A stretch of 64,000 nucleotides of DNA from Actinomadura terrae (GCF_022751215.1 NZ_JAICDG010000005.1:434001-498000), one strand, 5' to 3'. Counted from the stretch's first letter, positions 24,873 to 33,542 are shown. Notes: generated by a model from the letters alone, not told the origin. Numbers and translations: made by a program.

Positions 24873-25892
24873 ATGGACATCTTTCCTCGCAGCACGGATG
24901 CTCGAACCATGGAGAGCCGACGAGACATCCTGGCCGCTTCCACCAAGATCGCTGGGGTCGCCCTGGCCGCCCCGCTCCTCAACGCCGTCGCGCCCTACAC
25001 CCGCCTCTTCGACGAGCGCGGCTCGCTGGCCGAAGAACTCGACCGGATCAGCCGCGAACTCGACTGGATCGCCGTCAACGAGCCGCTCCGCCCTTCGTCC
25101 GAGATCCGGGTGGCCATCTACGCCACCTGGGCCAACCTCGTCGGGCTCGGCCAGCACACCAACAGGGCGGTCGCCGCCCTAAAGGCCCGCACCGCAATCA
25201 ACGCGGGGGCCAACGCGATCACCACCATGGACAGCAAGAACGGCCCGAAGTGGTTCGATACGGCCGGGGTCTATGCCCGCATCGCGGGCGACAACGACCT
25301 CATCTCCCTCACCCACTACCACGAGAGCGTGGCGGGCATCTGGTGGCACGCTCCGGACCGCACCGTACGTACCAGCATGTACATCGCGGGCCAGCACGGT
25401 AAGTCCGCGCAAAGACTGGGCCCGGTATATGCCCTACGCGCAAGGCTGGCGTCACAGCGCTACGAGTGCCGGGAAGCCGTACAGGCGGTCGAACAGTCGG
25501 TGCACCTGGCCGGTGACCCCGAGGCGCCAACGCTGAGCACGTGGACCAAGCCTCAGGCCCACGCGTTCGCCGCGCGTTCTCTCGTGCCCTTCGCACAGCT
25601 TCTCGCGGCGGTCGAGGCCCACACGCACGAAGCCCTCAACACGCTTCCCGAGAACGCGCACGTAATACGCTGCCACGCTCGGCTCAACCTGGCCGAGGCC
25701 CGGGCCAAGAGCGGGCTCTTGGACGCCGCCGCCGACGAGACACTGAAGGCTCTCGCCACGCTCCCCGACAACCACGGCTACGCCACCCTCATCGACCGGG
25801 TCGCCACCCTGTCCCGCGACGTCGACCGGCGCTGGCCCAAGAACTCGGCCTTCGAGCCCGTGCGGGAACTGCTGAAGGCCGAGCCCGTCTAG
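24873..25892 (+). CDS. Tat-type helical-repeat protein, unknown function
   Basis: A 339-residue protein. Near the start MESRRDILAASTKIAGVALAAPLL looks like a twin-arginine signal or a remnant of one, preceded by 12 residues from the ATG at 24873; an in-frame ATG at 24909 would start directly with MESRRD. The rest is helical with TPR-like periodicity: VYALRARLASQRYECREAVQAV, ARLNLAEARAKSGLLDAAADETLKAL. Such proteins resemble the C-terminal regions of actinomycete XRE regulators without the HTH. A partial copy of its C-terminal codons follows the stop in frame. Several codons here (CTA, ATA) are unusual for the window, hinting at transfer. Confidence 0.7.
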   Translation: MDIFPRSTDARTMESRRDILAASTKIAGVALAAPLLNAVAPYTRLFDERGSLAEELDRISRELDWIAVNEPLRPSSEIRVAIYATWANLVGLGQHTNRAVAALKARTAINAGANAITTMDSKNGPKWFDTAGVYARIAGDNDLISLTHYHESVAGIWWHAPDRTVRTSMYIAGQHGKSAQRLGPVYALRARLASQRYECREAVQAVEQSVHLAGDPEAPTLSTWTKPQAHAFAARSLVPFAQLLAAVEAHTHEALNTLPENAHVIRCHARLNLAEARAKSGLLDAAADETLKALATLPDNHGYATLIDRVATLSRDVDRRWPKNSAFEPVRELLKAEPV

Positions 25893-25949
25893 CGCGACCA
25901 CGAAACCGACTCGGCGTTCGAGCCGGTGCGGGAGTCGCTGAAGGTCGAG
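25845..25949 (+). repeat. 39-base near-repeat of a gene tail across a stop codon
   Basis: Codons for SAFEPVRELLKAE (25845-25883) are repeated 66 bases later as SAFEPVRESLKVE (25911-25949) with about six mismatches. The copy is in the same frame beyond the TAG at 25890-25892, and the frame stays open to 25991. This looks like a tail left after unequal recombination between tandem paralogues, or an older, longer C-terminus. Confidence 0.75.
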
Positions 25950-26271
25950 GGCGTGTTGCGCAGCGACCTCAGCCGTCACGCGGGCGCGTAGCTGAGCGGT
26001 GGGGCCGACGCCGGAGGCGAGGCCCCACCGCGAAGATCGCGAAGCGATCCGCGCCCGCACAAGATTGGTCAGTGTGCGAGCCGCCAGGCGAGCACGCTGG
26101 GCCGAGATTGCAATAAACACAGCTGAGCAGCTGGACCGCCCCGGAGGGGCGCCCGGTAAGTGGTGAGATCGGGTGAAATAGCGGGCGATCAGGGCGCTGG
26201 CCTGGGGGAATTCATCCGTTGGACACCGTTTGGACGCCGGGGCGTCGGGTGGATGCGGGGAGATTGCCCAC
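25893..26271. other. intergenic region with gene-tail copy and two hairpins
   Basis: The region holds the in-frame tail copy to 25991, a long inverted repeat at 25998-26029, a small CGCCCC-GGA-GGGGCG hairpin at 26137-26151, and the leader of the membrane protein gene. No gene with a convincing start was seen in it. Confidence 0.6.
25998..26029 (+). terminator. hairpin terminator after the Tat-type protein gene
   Basis: Nine-base arms GGTGGGGCC / GGCCCCACC enclose an inner CGCC / GGCG stem, about 105 bases after the stop at 25892. A GATCGC-GAA-GCGATC hairpin follows. There is no T-tract. Confidence 0.55.
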
Positions 26272-27858
26272 GTGCCCGTGGGCTTGACCGACACCGCGTC
26301 CCGGCGGGCGGACCCGCCGGACTCACCGGCCCGCCGCTGGACGGACTCACCCTGGCTCGTGCCGGGGCTCCTCGGGCTGGCCTGGCTCGGGGTGCTGATC
26401 GTCAACCTGCGCACGCCGGTGCCGTCCGACCAGCTCAACTACATGCTGGCGGCGGACCGCTTCCCGCGCCGGGTCGAGGCCACCACGGAGATGCACCAGG
26501 TGACGCGGTTCGGGCTGATCGTCCCGGTGCGGCTGGCGATCATGGTGTTCGGGTACTCGCAGGCCGCGTACGCGACCGTGCCGATCCTCGCGACGCTGAC
26601 GCTGCTGCTCGGCACCTACGCGCTCGGAACGCTCCTGTTCGCCCGCTCGGCCGGGGTGGCGGGCGCGCTGATCGTGGTCGCGGCGACGCCGGTCGCCATC
26701 GACTCCACCGATCTGCTGCCGGACGTGTTCGCGACCGGTTTGTTCGTGTGCGCGCTGGCGCTCGCGGTGTGGCTGCGGCGGCGTCCGGACGCGCCGGGGC
26801 CCGGGGCGCTGCTGGCCGTGGGGGCGCTGCTCGGCTGGTCCTATCTGGCCCGCGAGTTCGTCGTGTTCATGTGGCCGGTCGTCGTGGCCGTGCTGTTCCA
26901 CCGGACGCGCTGGACCGGCCTGCTGTGGGTCGCGGCCCCGATCGCCGTCATCGGCATCGCCGAGCTGGCGCTGTGCTGGCAGCTCTACGGCGACCCGCTC
27001 GCGCGGGCGAAGGCGGTCCTCGGGCACGGGCAGCGGCCGTCCACGCCGAGCATCGCCGCGTCCTACCGCGACAAGCCCCGGATGGCGTACGTGCTGCGGC
27101 TGCCGCACACGCTGCGCGACTATCCGGAGGGGCGCCTCCTTGAGCTGATGCTCGGGCTGACGCTGGTGGGCGGGCTGCTGCGGATGCGGCGGATACTCGT
27201 CCTGGTGGCGGCCTGCGCGTCGCTGTGGCTGCCGCTGACGCTGCTCGGCGGCGTCCTGGACCCGAGCGCCCCCAAGCTGCGGCTGCAACTGATCCGGTAC
27301 TGGTTCCCCGTCTTCCCGGCGTTCGTGCTGGGCGGCGTCGGCCTCATCTGGATCGCGACAACCGCCCTGGCCGGACGGACGCGGTGGACGGCGCGGCCGA
27401 AGCTGTCGGCCGTGCTGCCCGCCGCCGCCGTCCTGGCCGTCGCCGCGATCACGGTCGGCACCGCCGCGCACTCGTGGTGGGCGGGGCCCGCGACCAGGGC
27501 GGGCGGCGGGACGCAGCTGGAGGCCCTGCGGTCCTGGATGCACGGCAACGACCAGGGTCCGAACACGCGGGTGTGGACCGACAAGCACACCCGGAAGGTG
27601 CTCGGGGTCTACCAGAACGGCGCGTTCGGCGGGCAGGCGTGGCCGGGGCGGATCCGCTCGGCCCTGCCGGGCGGCGAGCGGCCCCGGCCCGGGGACCTGC
27701 TCGTGGTGTTCGACGCCGAGACAGGGCGGGTGTGCGCGCTCTGCCGGGTGTCGGCCCAGACCATGCTGCGCGATCCGGTCTGGGCCGGGCCCGGATGGCG
27801 GCCGGTCTACGGGACCACCGACCGCGTGGTCCGCGTCTACCGGCTCGCCCCCGGATAG
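26272..27858 (+). CDS. multi-spanning membrane glycosyltransferase-like protein (GT39/GT83 type)
   Basis: A 528-residue integral membrane protein. An early periplasmic loop contains PVPSDQLNYMLAADRFPRR and TEMHQVTRFGLIVP, reminiscent of the acidic loop and RxG motif of ArnT/PMT-type (GT-C) transferases. Ten or more hydrophobic helices follow (e.g. AYATVPILATLTLLLGTYAL, GALIVVAATPVAI). A C-terminal soluble part (~400-528) contains RSWMHGNDQGPNTRVWTD and VCALCRVSAQTM. GT-C enzymes transfer sugars from polyprenyl phosphate to lipids or proteins. I chose GTG at 26272, preceded by GGGGAGA, over a TTG at 26230. Donor and acceptor are unknown. It converges with the next small gene at a 7-base gap. 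Confidence 0.72.
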   Translation: MPVGLTDTASRRADPPDSPARRWTDSPWLVPGLLGLAWLGVLIVNLRTPVPSDQLNYMLAADRFPRRVEATTEMHQVTRFGLIVPVRLAIMVFGYSQAAYATVPILATLTLLLGTYALGTLLFARSAGVAGALIVVAATPVAIDSTDLLPDVFATGLFVCALALAVWLRRRPDAPGPGALLAVGALLGWSYLAREFVVFMWPVVVAVLFHRTRWTGLLWVAAPIAVIGIAELALCWQLYGDPLARAKAVLGHGQRPSTPSIAASYRDKPRMAYVLRLPHTLRDYPEGRLLELMLGLTLVGGLLRMRRILVLVAACASLWLPLTLLGGVLDPSAPKLRLQLIRYWFPVFPAFVLGGVGLIWIATTALAGRTRWTARPKLSAVLPAAAVLAVAAITVGTAAHSWWAGPATRAGGGTQLEALRSWMHGNDQGPNTRVWTDKHTRKVLGVYQNGAFGGQAWPGRIRSALPGGERPRPGDLLVVFDAETGRVCALCRVSAQTMLRDPVWAGPGWRPVYGTTDRVVRVYRLAPG

Positions 27859-27865
27859 GGATGGA

Positions 27866-28105
27866 TCAGAGCGTGTCGGCCGGGCCGAGCGAGTCAGCGG
27901 CGCCGAGCCGCTCGCGCGCCATGCGCTCGACGAGGATCGGGACGAAGTCGCGGATGGGTCTGTCGTCGAAGCGGTGGAGGACGGCGGTCACCGTCTCGGT
28001 GACCTGGTGCTCGCTGTAGCTGTCCCCGAACGACCGCCGCAGGCGGTCGGTCACCTCCTTCAGTGCCTGTGCCTCGCGTACCGCTGGATCGCCCTGCGTG
28101 GACAA
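27866..28105 (-). CDS. small three-helix bundle protein
   Basis: A 79-residue acidic helical protein: VREAQALKEVTDRLRRSFGD, SEHQVTETVTAVLHRFDDRPIRDFVPILVERMARERL. The helix order and the RFDDRPIRDFVPILVER segment match the small three-helix bundle domain found alone in actinomycetes and also fused to PP2C-type phosphatases. The start is TTG at 28105 with a GGGGGCAGG site. It stands alone. Function is unknown; a dimerisation or adaptor role would suit its size. Confidence 0.75.
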   Translation of the reverse strand: MSTQGDPAVREAQALKEVTDRLRRSFGDSYSEHQVTETVTAVLHRFDDRPIRDFVPILVERMARERLGAADSLGPADTL

Positions 28106-28518
28106 CGCCTGCCCCCTTCGGGTTAGCGATTCATATCCCTGCCCTTTACCGTGACGTGATTATGACCCACGAACAAGCGTCGTACACGGAACATGAAAGC
28201 TTTTTCCCGTAGGGTATGCCGATGGTATTGAGCGTGCGCTCAGTACGGGGACGATCAGTAGGACCACGCCAATTCGGCCCGCGTTCGACGCCCGTCACGC
28301 GCTGTCACCAGGAATCGTTCACACGCGTCACTCGGGACGACTCGGCGCACCCGGTTCACCAATGACGTAACACCGGCAAGTCGGGCGGGCGACAATACGA
28401 GGTATTGGCACGGACTTGAAGAGTCCCCTCACGCCCGCCGCCATTGCGATTGCGGATCCGGCCGTAGCGTGGAGCGCATGTGTACTGCGGTGTCCACGCC
28501 CGATCTCCAGGGGCGCCG
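28106..28518. other. 413-base intergenic region with an operator-like palindrome
   Basis: The region separates the small helical gene (minus) from the VOC gene (plus). It is less GC-rich than the surroundings near 28120-28220 and holds the 22-bp palindrome at 28225-28246. No convincing gene was seen in it. Confidence 0.6.
28225..28246. promoter_or_regulatory. 22-bp operator-like palindrome (TetR style)
   Basis: GTATTGAGCG-TG-CGCTCAGTAC has 10-base arms with one mismatch. It lies 120 bases before the minus-strand small gene and 273 bases before the VOC gene. No TetR gene is adjacent, so its regulator is elsewhere. Confidence 0.6.
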
Positions 28519-29304
28519 ATGGCCGAGGTGACCCGGTACGGCACCGGGGCGCCCTGCTGGGTCGACCTGGCCAGCCCCGACGTCGCGGCGTCCAAGGAGT
28601 TCTACCGCGGGCTGTTCGGATGGTCCTCCTACACGCTCACCGTCGAGGCGTTCGGCGACTACGAGATGTTCACGCTCGGCGGCGTCCAGGGGCCGGAGGT
28701 GGCGGCGATGCAGACGCTCCTCGACAGCACCGAGGAGCCGAGCTGGACGTGCTACTTCAGCACCCGCGACGCCGAGGAGGCCTCGCGCGCCGTCGCCGCC
28801 GCGGGCGGGCAGGAGCAGGCCGAGCCCTACCCGGTCGCCCACCTCGGACGCATCGCGCAGTTCGCCGACACGCGCGGCGCCGACTTCGGCGTCTGGGAGC
28901 CGTATGAGTTCCACGGCGCGGCCCTGTGGGACGAGCCGTCCGCGCTCGCCTGGGTGGAACTCGTCACCCCCGACATCGTGGAGGCCGAGCGCTTCTACGG
29001 CGAGGTCTTCGGCTGGACGACGATCGAGCGCCCCTACTACCGCTCCGGCTACTACGTCTGCCACGTGGACGACCGGCCGGTCGCGGGCATGATCCCGATG
29101 GACGAGTTCTGGCCCGCCGACCACCCCACGCACTGGATGCCCTACTTCGCCGTCGCCGACTGCGACGCCTCCGCCGAGCGCGCGGTCGAGCTCGGCGCGC
29201 GGCTGCGCGTCCCGCCGAGCGACGTCCCGACCGCGCGGTTCGCGGTGATGAACGACCCGGTCGGGGCGCGGCTCGCGATCGTGACCCCGGGGCGTGTGTT
29301 CTAG
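28519..29304 (+). CDS. VOC family protein with two glyoxalase-like modules
   Basis: A 261-residue protein made of two vicinal oxygen chelate modules. Module 1 begins GAPCWVDLASPDVAASKEFY with LFGWSSYTL; module 2 begins LAWVELVTPDIVEAERFYGE with VFGWTTIERPYY. Each module has the beta-alpha-beta-beta-beta pattern. Together they could form one metal site, as in CFP30B-type proteins. ATG at 28519 is preferred to an upstream in-frame start because VOC homology begins right after it. Its 3' end overlaps the convergent amidohydrolase by four bases. Function could be an isomerase, dioxygenase or resistance binding protein; it is not decidable here. Confidence 0.88.
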   Translation: MAEVTRYGTGAPCWVDLASPDVAASKEFYRGLFGWSSYTLTVEAFGDYEMFTLGGVQGPEVAAMQTLLDSTEEPSWTCYFSTRDAEEASRAVAAAGGQEQAEPYPVAHLGRIAQFADTRGADFGVWEPYEFHGAALWDEPSALAWVELVTPDIVEAERFYGEVFGWTTIERPYYRSGYYVCHVDDRPVAGMIPMDEFWPADHPTHWMPYFAVADCDASAERAVELGARLRVPPSDVPTARFAVMNDPVGARLAIVTPGRVF

Positions 29305-30527
29305 CGGACCCGGCCGTCCTGGACGACGCCGTCCTGAATGACGTGGCGGATGTGGGAGGGGTCGGCGAGGACGTTGATGTCGGCCAGCGGGTCGCCGTCC
29401 AGCACGACCAGGTCGGCGAGCGCGCCGTCCCGCAGCGTGCCGATCTCGCCGGTCCTGCGCAGCAGTTCGGCGGCGGTCGACGTCGCCGACCGGATGATGT
29501 CGATCGGCTCCTGGACCTTCGCGCGGATCCGGAACTCCTCGTTCTGGTAGCGGTGTGCCGGGCCGAGCAGGTCGGTGCCGAACACGATAGTGACGCCGCC
29601 GCGCTGGGCGCGTTCGAGCGCCTCCATCCCGGCCTCCAGCACGCCCGCGGCCTTGCGGCGGCTGACCTCGGGGAGCCCGTAGGCGGCGCCCTCCCGCTCC
29701 ATCGCCCAGTACGTCGCGAGCGTCGGCACGAGGAACGCGCCGCGTTCGAGGAACAGCTCCACGCTGCGGTCGTCGATGTAGTTGCCGTGCTCGATGCTGC
29801 GGACGCCCGCCTCCAGCGCCCGGTTCACCGCACGCGCGGTGTAGGCGTGCGCGGCGACGTACCGGTTGGCCGCCTCCGCCTCGTCCACGATCGCGCGCAG
29901 CTCCTCCATCGAGTACTGGGTGGAGTCGATGCGGTCGGTGGGCGAGGCGATCCCCCCGGCGGCGTTGACCTTGATGAGGTCGGCGCCCTTGCGCAGCTCG
30001 TCGCGGGCGGCGACGCGGACCCCGTCCACGCCGTCGGCCACCCGGTCGGAGCCGAGGCAGCACTTCAGCTCGGCCGGGGTGTCGTCGCCGCGCACGCGCA
30101 TGTCGCCGTGGCCGCCGGTCTGGCTCAGCGCGTGCCCGCAGAACGCGAGCCGCGGCCCCCGGATCAGCCCCTCGGCCTGCGCGTCGGCGAGCCCGAAGTC
30201 GGCGCCCCCCACGTCCCGGACGGTGGTGAACCCGCGCTCCAGCATCCCCGCCATGATCCGCGCCGCGCGCGCGGCCGTGTAGGACGGCGGCCAGACCGCC
30301 ATCTCGGCCATGTCCGCCGTCGCGGCCGCGACATGGACGTGCGCGTCGATCAGGCCGGGCAGCACCACCGCGCCGCCGAGCTCCAGCGTCTCGGCATCGG
30401 CCGGGGCCCGCAGCCCCGGCCCGCTCTCCGCGATCCGCCCGTCCACCGACAGCAGATCGCCTTCCCGGTACTCCCCCGACTCGACGTCGAGCAGGGACGC
30501 GTTCCGCAACACCAGACTCGCCACCAT
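29301..30527 (-). CDS. metal-dependent amidohydrolase (imidazolonepropionase/prolidase-like)
   Basis: A 408-residue TIM-barrel amidohydrolase. The metal ligands are visible: LIDAHVHVAAA (His ~63, 65), LIKVNAAGGIAS (the Lys that is carboxylated in binuclear members), YVAAHAYT (His), SIEHGNYID (His) and FGTDLLGPA (Asp). The small beta-domain flanks it at both ends (LDVESGEY...VDGRIAE and DGALADLVVLDGDP). Relatives hydrolyse dipeptides, organophosphates or cyclic amides. It follows the MBL-fold gene by 60 bases with a GGAGG site at its ATG. It is probably in the same TetR-controlled operon. Confidence 0.9.
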   Translation of the reverse strand: MVASLVLRNASLLDVESGEYREGDLLSVDGRIAESGPGLRAPADAETLELGGAVVLPGLIDAHVHVAAATADMAEMAVWPPSYTAARAARIMAGMLERGFTTVRDVGGADFGLADAQAEGLIRGPRLAFCGHALSQTGGHGDMRVRGDDTPAELKCCLGSDRVADGVDGVRVAARDELRKGADLIKVNAAGGIASPTDRIDSTQYSMEELRAIVDEAEAANRYVAAHAYTARAVNRALEAGVRSIEHGNYIDDRSVELFLERGAFLVPTLATYWAMEREGAAYGLPEVSRRKAAGVLEAGMEALERAQRGGVTIVFGTDLLGPAHRYQNEEFRIRAKVQEPIDIIRSATSTAAELLRRTGEIGTLRDGALADLVVLDGDPLADINVLADPSHIRHVIQDGVVQDGRVR

Positions 30528-30587
30528 GCACCTCCGCCCCGACCGTACCGACCCGTGACGATCACTGGGAAGGCCGGGTCGCCGGGC

Positions 30588-31478
30588 TCAGCCGTAGAAG
30601 ACGCGGACGGCGAGGCCGATCCATTCCCCGTGGTCCCAGGTGTCCCAGCGGGCGCGGGCGTCCGCGCCGATCGTCTCGGCCGCCTCCTCGACGGGGACGC
30701 CGCTGGCGCGCAGCCGCGCCGTCTCGGCCCGGACGTGGTCGAGGTAGCCGCGCACGTCCTTGACGATCCCGGCGCCGCCCACCTCGCCGTGGCCGGGGAC
30801 GACGACCTCGGGGTCGAGCGCGAGGAGGTCGTCGAGCACATCGATCCACCGGCCCGCGTCGACGTCGGTGTCGTGCGGCGGGAAGAACGGCGTGATCGGG
30901 AACATGCGGGTCTCCAGCAGGTCGCCGCCGAACAGCGTCCGGCCGTCCACGAGGACGACCTGGTCGCCGACGGTGTGCGCCGGGCCGACCTCGCGCAGCA
31001 GGGCGGTCCGCCCGCCGAGGTCGATCTCCGCCTCGCCGGTGTAGACCACGTCCGGGTCGACCAGCCGGACGCCTTCGAGTTCGGCGGCGACCGCCGGGCT
31101 CAGTCCCCTGAACATCTCGACATATCCGGCGCCCTTGCGGTGCAGCTCGTCCCGCTGGGCGCGGTTGTAGACGATCGTCGCCTCGCCCTTGAACGCCTGC
31201 GCGCCGAACCCGTGCTCGGGGTGGAAATGGGTGAGGGTCAGGTAGAGCGGCCGGTCTTCTGTCAGCCGTTTTGCCTGCTCCAGGACGTACGCGCCGTTGC
31301 GCGGGCCGATACCGGTGTCGATGACCAGCGCCGCGTCCGCGCCGAGGACGATCCCGACGTTGGGGACGATCGGCACCCGGCGATCCGCGATCACGAACAC
31401 CCCGGGCGCGACCTCGACCGGCTCCCCCTGGACGCGGGGCGGCGGCGCCTGCTCGGAAACAGTGGGCGATGGGCACAT
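30588..31478 (-). CDS. MBL-fold metallo-hydrolase
   Basis: A 296-residue metallo-beta-lactamase-fold hydrolase. The core motif reads THFHPEHGFG, i.e. HxHxEH where HxHxDH is usual. Further ligands are in EVGPAHTVGDQVVL (His), LFGGDLLETRMFP (Asp) and VVPGHGEVGG (His). N-terminal VFVIADRRVPIVPNVGIVLG and ALVIDTGIGP complete the fold. It belongs to the QuinoproteinRelay/SoxH-like or lactonase-like side of the family. ATG at 31478 with GGAG is preferred over an in-frame start at 31499, which would run into an operator. It is divergent from a TetR gene, and two matched operators lie between them. Confidence 0.9.
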   Translation of the reverse strand: MCPSPTVSEQAPPPRVQGEPVEVAPGVFVIADRRVPIVPNVGIVLGADAALVIDTGIGPRNGAYVLEQAKRLTEDRPLYLTLTHFHPEHGFGAQAFKGEATIVYNRAQRDELHRKGAGYVEMFRGLSPAVAAELEGVRLVDPDVVYTGEAEIDLGGRTALLREVGPAHTVGDQVVLVDGRTLFGGDLLETRMFPITPFFPPHDTDVDAGRWIDVLDDLLALDPEVVVPGHGEVGGAGIVKDVRGYLDHVRAETARLRASGVPVEEAAETIGADARARWDTWDHGEWIGLAVRVFYG

Positions 31479-31489
31479 GGCGAACTCCA

Positions 31490-31508
31490 ATCTGAGCACT
31501 GTTCAGAT
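31490..31508. promoter_or_regulatory. operator copy 1 between MBL hydrolase and TetR
   Basis: ATCTGA-N7-TCAGAT, a perfect 6-base inverted repeat (19 bp). It lies 12 bases before the MBL start codon. A second copy has its centre 41 bp away, about four helical turns. Confidence 0.7.
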
Positions 31509-31530
31509 ACTACGTCCGAGCGTAGCGCAT

Positions 31531-31549
31531 ATCTGAACGGTGTTAAGAT
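31531..31549. promoter_or_regulatory. operator copy 2 between MBL hydrolase and TetR
   Basis: ATCTGA-N7-TAAGAT, the same 19-bp pattern as copy 1 with one mismatch in the arms. It lies 7 bases before the TetR start, consistent with autoregulation. Confidence 0.65.
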
Positions 31550-31556
31550 CGCGGCC

Positions 31557-32279
31557 ATGGCCAGGGCCCGCTACCACCACGGCGACCTCAGGGGCGCGCT
31601 GCTCGACGCCGCCGAGGCGCTCGTCCGCGAGCGCGGACCGGACGGCTGGTCGCTGCGCGAGGCGTCGGCCCGGGTCGGCGTCAGCCCCAGCGCCGCCTAC
31701 CACCACTTCGACTCGCGCGGCGCGCTCGTCGGCGCCCTCTCCCAGCGCGTCCTCGCGCGGCTCGGCGAACGGCTCGCGCGGGACGCGGACGCCGCGTCCG
31801 CCGACCCGCTGGAACGCCTCATCGCCTACGGCCGCGGCTACGTCACCTGGGCCGTGGACGACCCGGCCGTCGCGCGCCTCGCCTTCGGCGCCGGGGGGAC
31901 GGTCGGCCCGGTCTCGCCGCACCCGCACGACGCGCTCACCGTGGAACTCGACCGGCTGCTGGCCTCCGGCGGCCTCGCGCCCTCGTCGCGTCCCGGCGCC
32001 GAGTTCCTCTTCTGGGCCGCCGTCCACGGGCTCGCCACGCTGCTCATGGAGGGTCTCGTCCGGCTGGACGGACGGCGCGCGGTCGAGCTTGAGGCGGAAC
32101 GGCTCGTGCGGGCCGTCCTCGCGGGGCTGGCCCACGAGGCGCCGCCGCCGGAGGGCGGGTGGCCGGCCGCCGGATCCGCCCACTCCGAGCGGCTCGCGGC
32201 GACCAAACCGACAACTCCGGAAAACCACGAAAATTCATCCCAGAAAAGCTGGCGTAATCGCGGCGCCGATGCAGAATGA
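31557..32279 (+). CDS. TetR/AcrR family regulator
   Basis: A 240-residue TetR-type repressor. The HTH is YHHGDLRGALLDAAEALVRE, WSLREASARVGVSPSAAYHHF with the recognition helix around SPSAAYHHF. The C-terminal ligand domain (AEFLFWAAVHGLATLLMEGL) is of the TetR_C_13/WHG type. ATG at 31557 has no clear ribosome site and lies only 7 bases after operator copy 2. It is divergent from the MBL/amidohydrolase pair, which it probably represses until a substrate of those hydrolases appears. The last ~45 residues are a low-complexity polar tail. Confidence 0.92.
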   Translation: MARARYHHGDLRGALLDAAEALVRERGPDGWSLREASARVGVSPSAAYHHFDSRGALVGALSQRVLARLGERLARDADAASADPLERLIAYGRGYVTWAVDDPAVARLAFGAGGTVGPVSPHPHDALTVELDRLLASGGLAPSSRPGAEFLFWAAVHGLATLLMEGLVRLDGRRAVELEAERLVRAVLAGLAHEAPPPEGGWPAAGSAHSERLAATKPTTPENHENSSQKSWRNRGADAE

Positions 32280-32402
32280 GACTGGGGATAATTGGCGTTC
32301 CCGGACGGCCTTCCAGGCCGCCGGATGACCTGATGCGGCCAGGTAGCCAGAAAATAACGCTGCGTAATTGAAATGGCCGATGCGGTGATCTAGGTTCGCC
32401 GT

Positions 32403-33467
32403 ATGGGCATCCCCACCGAACCGATCGGCAGCATTCCCCGTCCCGCCGAGCTGCTGGCCGCCGTCCAGGCGCACGCCGAGGGCGGCCTGAGCGACGCCGA
32501 ACTGGGCGAGGCCGGCAGCCGGGCCGTCGCCGACACGATCCGGCGGCTGGAGGAGGCCGGCTCGCCGGTCGTCACCGATGGCGAGCAGACCAAGCCGAGC
32601 TTCGCCACCTACCCGATCGCGGGCCTGTCCGGGCTCGCCCCCGACGGCGTCGTCATCCCGTTCGCCGACGGCCACACCCGGCAGCTCCCCCAGCTGACGG
32701 CGGGTCCGTTCCGCTACGCGGAACGGGCCGAGTCCTACCTGCGCGCCGCGCGGGAGCACGCGACCGTCCCGGTCAAGCAGGCGGTGATCGCGCCGTCCGT
32801 GCTGAGCCTGCTCTACCCCGCCGACGGCATCGACGGGTATCCGACCAAGGAGTTCCTCGACGACCTGGCTGCGGAGGCCGAGGCCGACATCCGTGCCTGC
32901 CTGGACGCGGGCGCGCACGTCGTCCAGATCGACTTCACCGAGGCGCGGCTCTCGCTGAAGCTCGACCCGAGCGGCGGCCTCCTCGACAACTTCATCGCGC
33001 TCAACAACCAGGTGCTGGAGCGGTTCGGCGACGAGGAGCGCGCCCGCATCGGCGTGCACTCCTGCCCGGGCGGCGACCAGGACTCCACGCACAGCCTCGA
33101 CGTCGACTACGCCGGGCTGCTGCCGAAGCTGTTCCAGCTCAAGGCCGGCAACTTCTACCTCCAGCTCGCCAGCGAACCCGACCCCGACCGGGTGCTGGCG
33201 GTCATCGCCGAGCACCTGCCCGCCGAGGCCCGGGTCTTCGTCGGCGTGACCGACCCGATCGACCCGCGCGTCGAGTCGGCGGAGGAGGTGCGCGACCGCG
33301 TCCTCGCCGCCGCCCGCCACCTGCCGGCCGACCGCCTCGGCAGCTGCGACGACTGCGGGTTCTCGCCCTTCGCCGACGACACCTCCACCTCCCGCGACAT
33401 CGCGTTCGCCAAGGTCCGCGCCCGGGTCGAGGGCACGGCGCTCGCGTCCGAGCAGCTCGGGGTCTGA
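32403..33467 (+). CDS. cobalamin-independent methionine synthase-like protein (MetE C-terminal type)
   Basis: A 354-residue TIM-barrel protein like the catalytic half of MetE. It begins EPIGSIPRPAELLAA. Zinc ligands are visible in IGVHSCPGGD (His and Cys) and SCDDCGFSPFADD (Cys). AHVVQIDFTEARLSLKL fits the substrate-binding Glu/Asp loop. Stand-alone proteins of this size (the MetE-II or core-MetE group) use simple methyl donors or unknown partners instead of polyglutamyl folate, because the N-terminal folate-binding domain is missing. A perfect hairpin terminator follows the gene. The ribosome site is weak. Confidence 0.87.
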   Translation: MGIPTEPIGSIPRPAELLAAVQAHAEGGLSDAELGEAGSRAVADTIRRLEEAGSPVVTDGEQTKPSFATYPIAGLSGLAPDGVVIPFADGHTRQLPQLTAGPFRYAERAESYLRAAREHATVPVKQAVIAPSVLSLLYPADGIDGYPTKEFLDDLAAEAEADIRACLDAGAHVVQIDFTEARLSLKLDPSGGLLDNFIALNNQVLERFGDEERARIGVHSCPGGDQDSTHSLDVDYAGLLPKLFQLKAGNFYLQLASEPDPDRVLAVIAEHLPAEARVFVGVTDPIDPRVESAEEVRDRVLAAARHLPADRLGSCDDCGFSPFADDTSTSRDIAFAKVRARVEGTALASEQLGV

Positions 33468-33489
33468 CCCGGGGTCTCAAGGGCCATTG

Positions 33490-33529
33490 CCGTGGTCCCG
33501 GCCGGAGCGGCTCCCGGCCGGGACCACGG
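33490..33529. terminator. perfect 16-bp stem bidirectional terminator
   Basis: Arms CCGTGGTCCCGGCCGG and CCGGCCGGGACCACGG enclose an 8-base loop. It lies between the converging MetE-like and M20 genes and can serve both. No T-tract is present. Confidence 0.85.
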
Positions 33530-33542
33530 CGTCAAACCCGCG

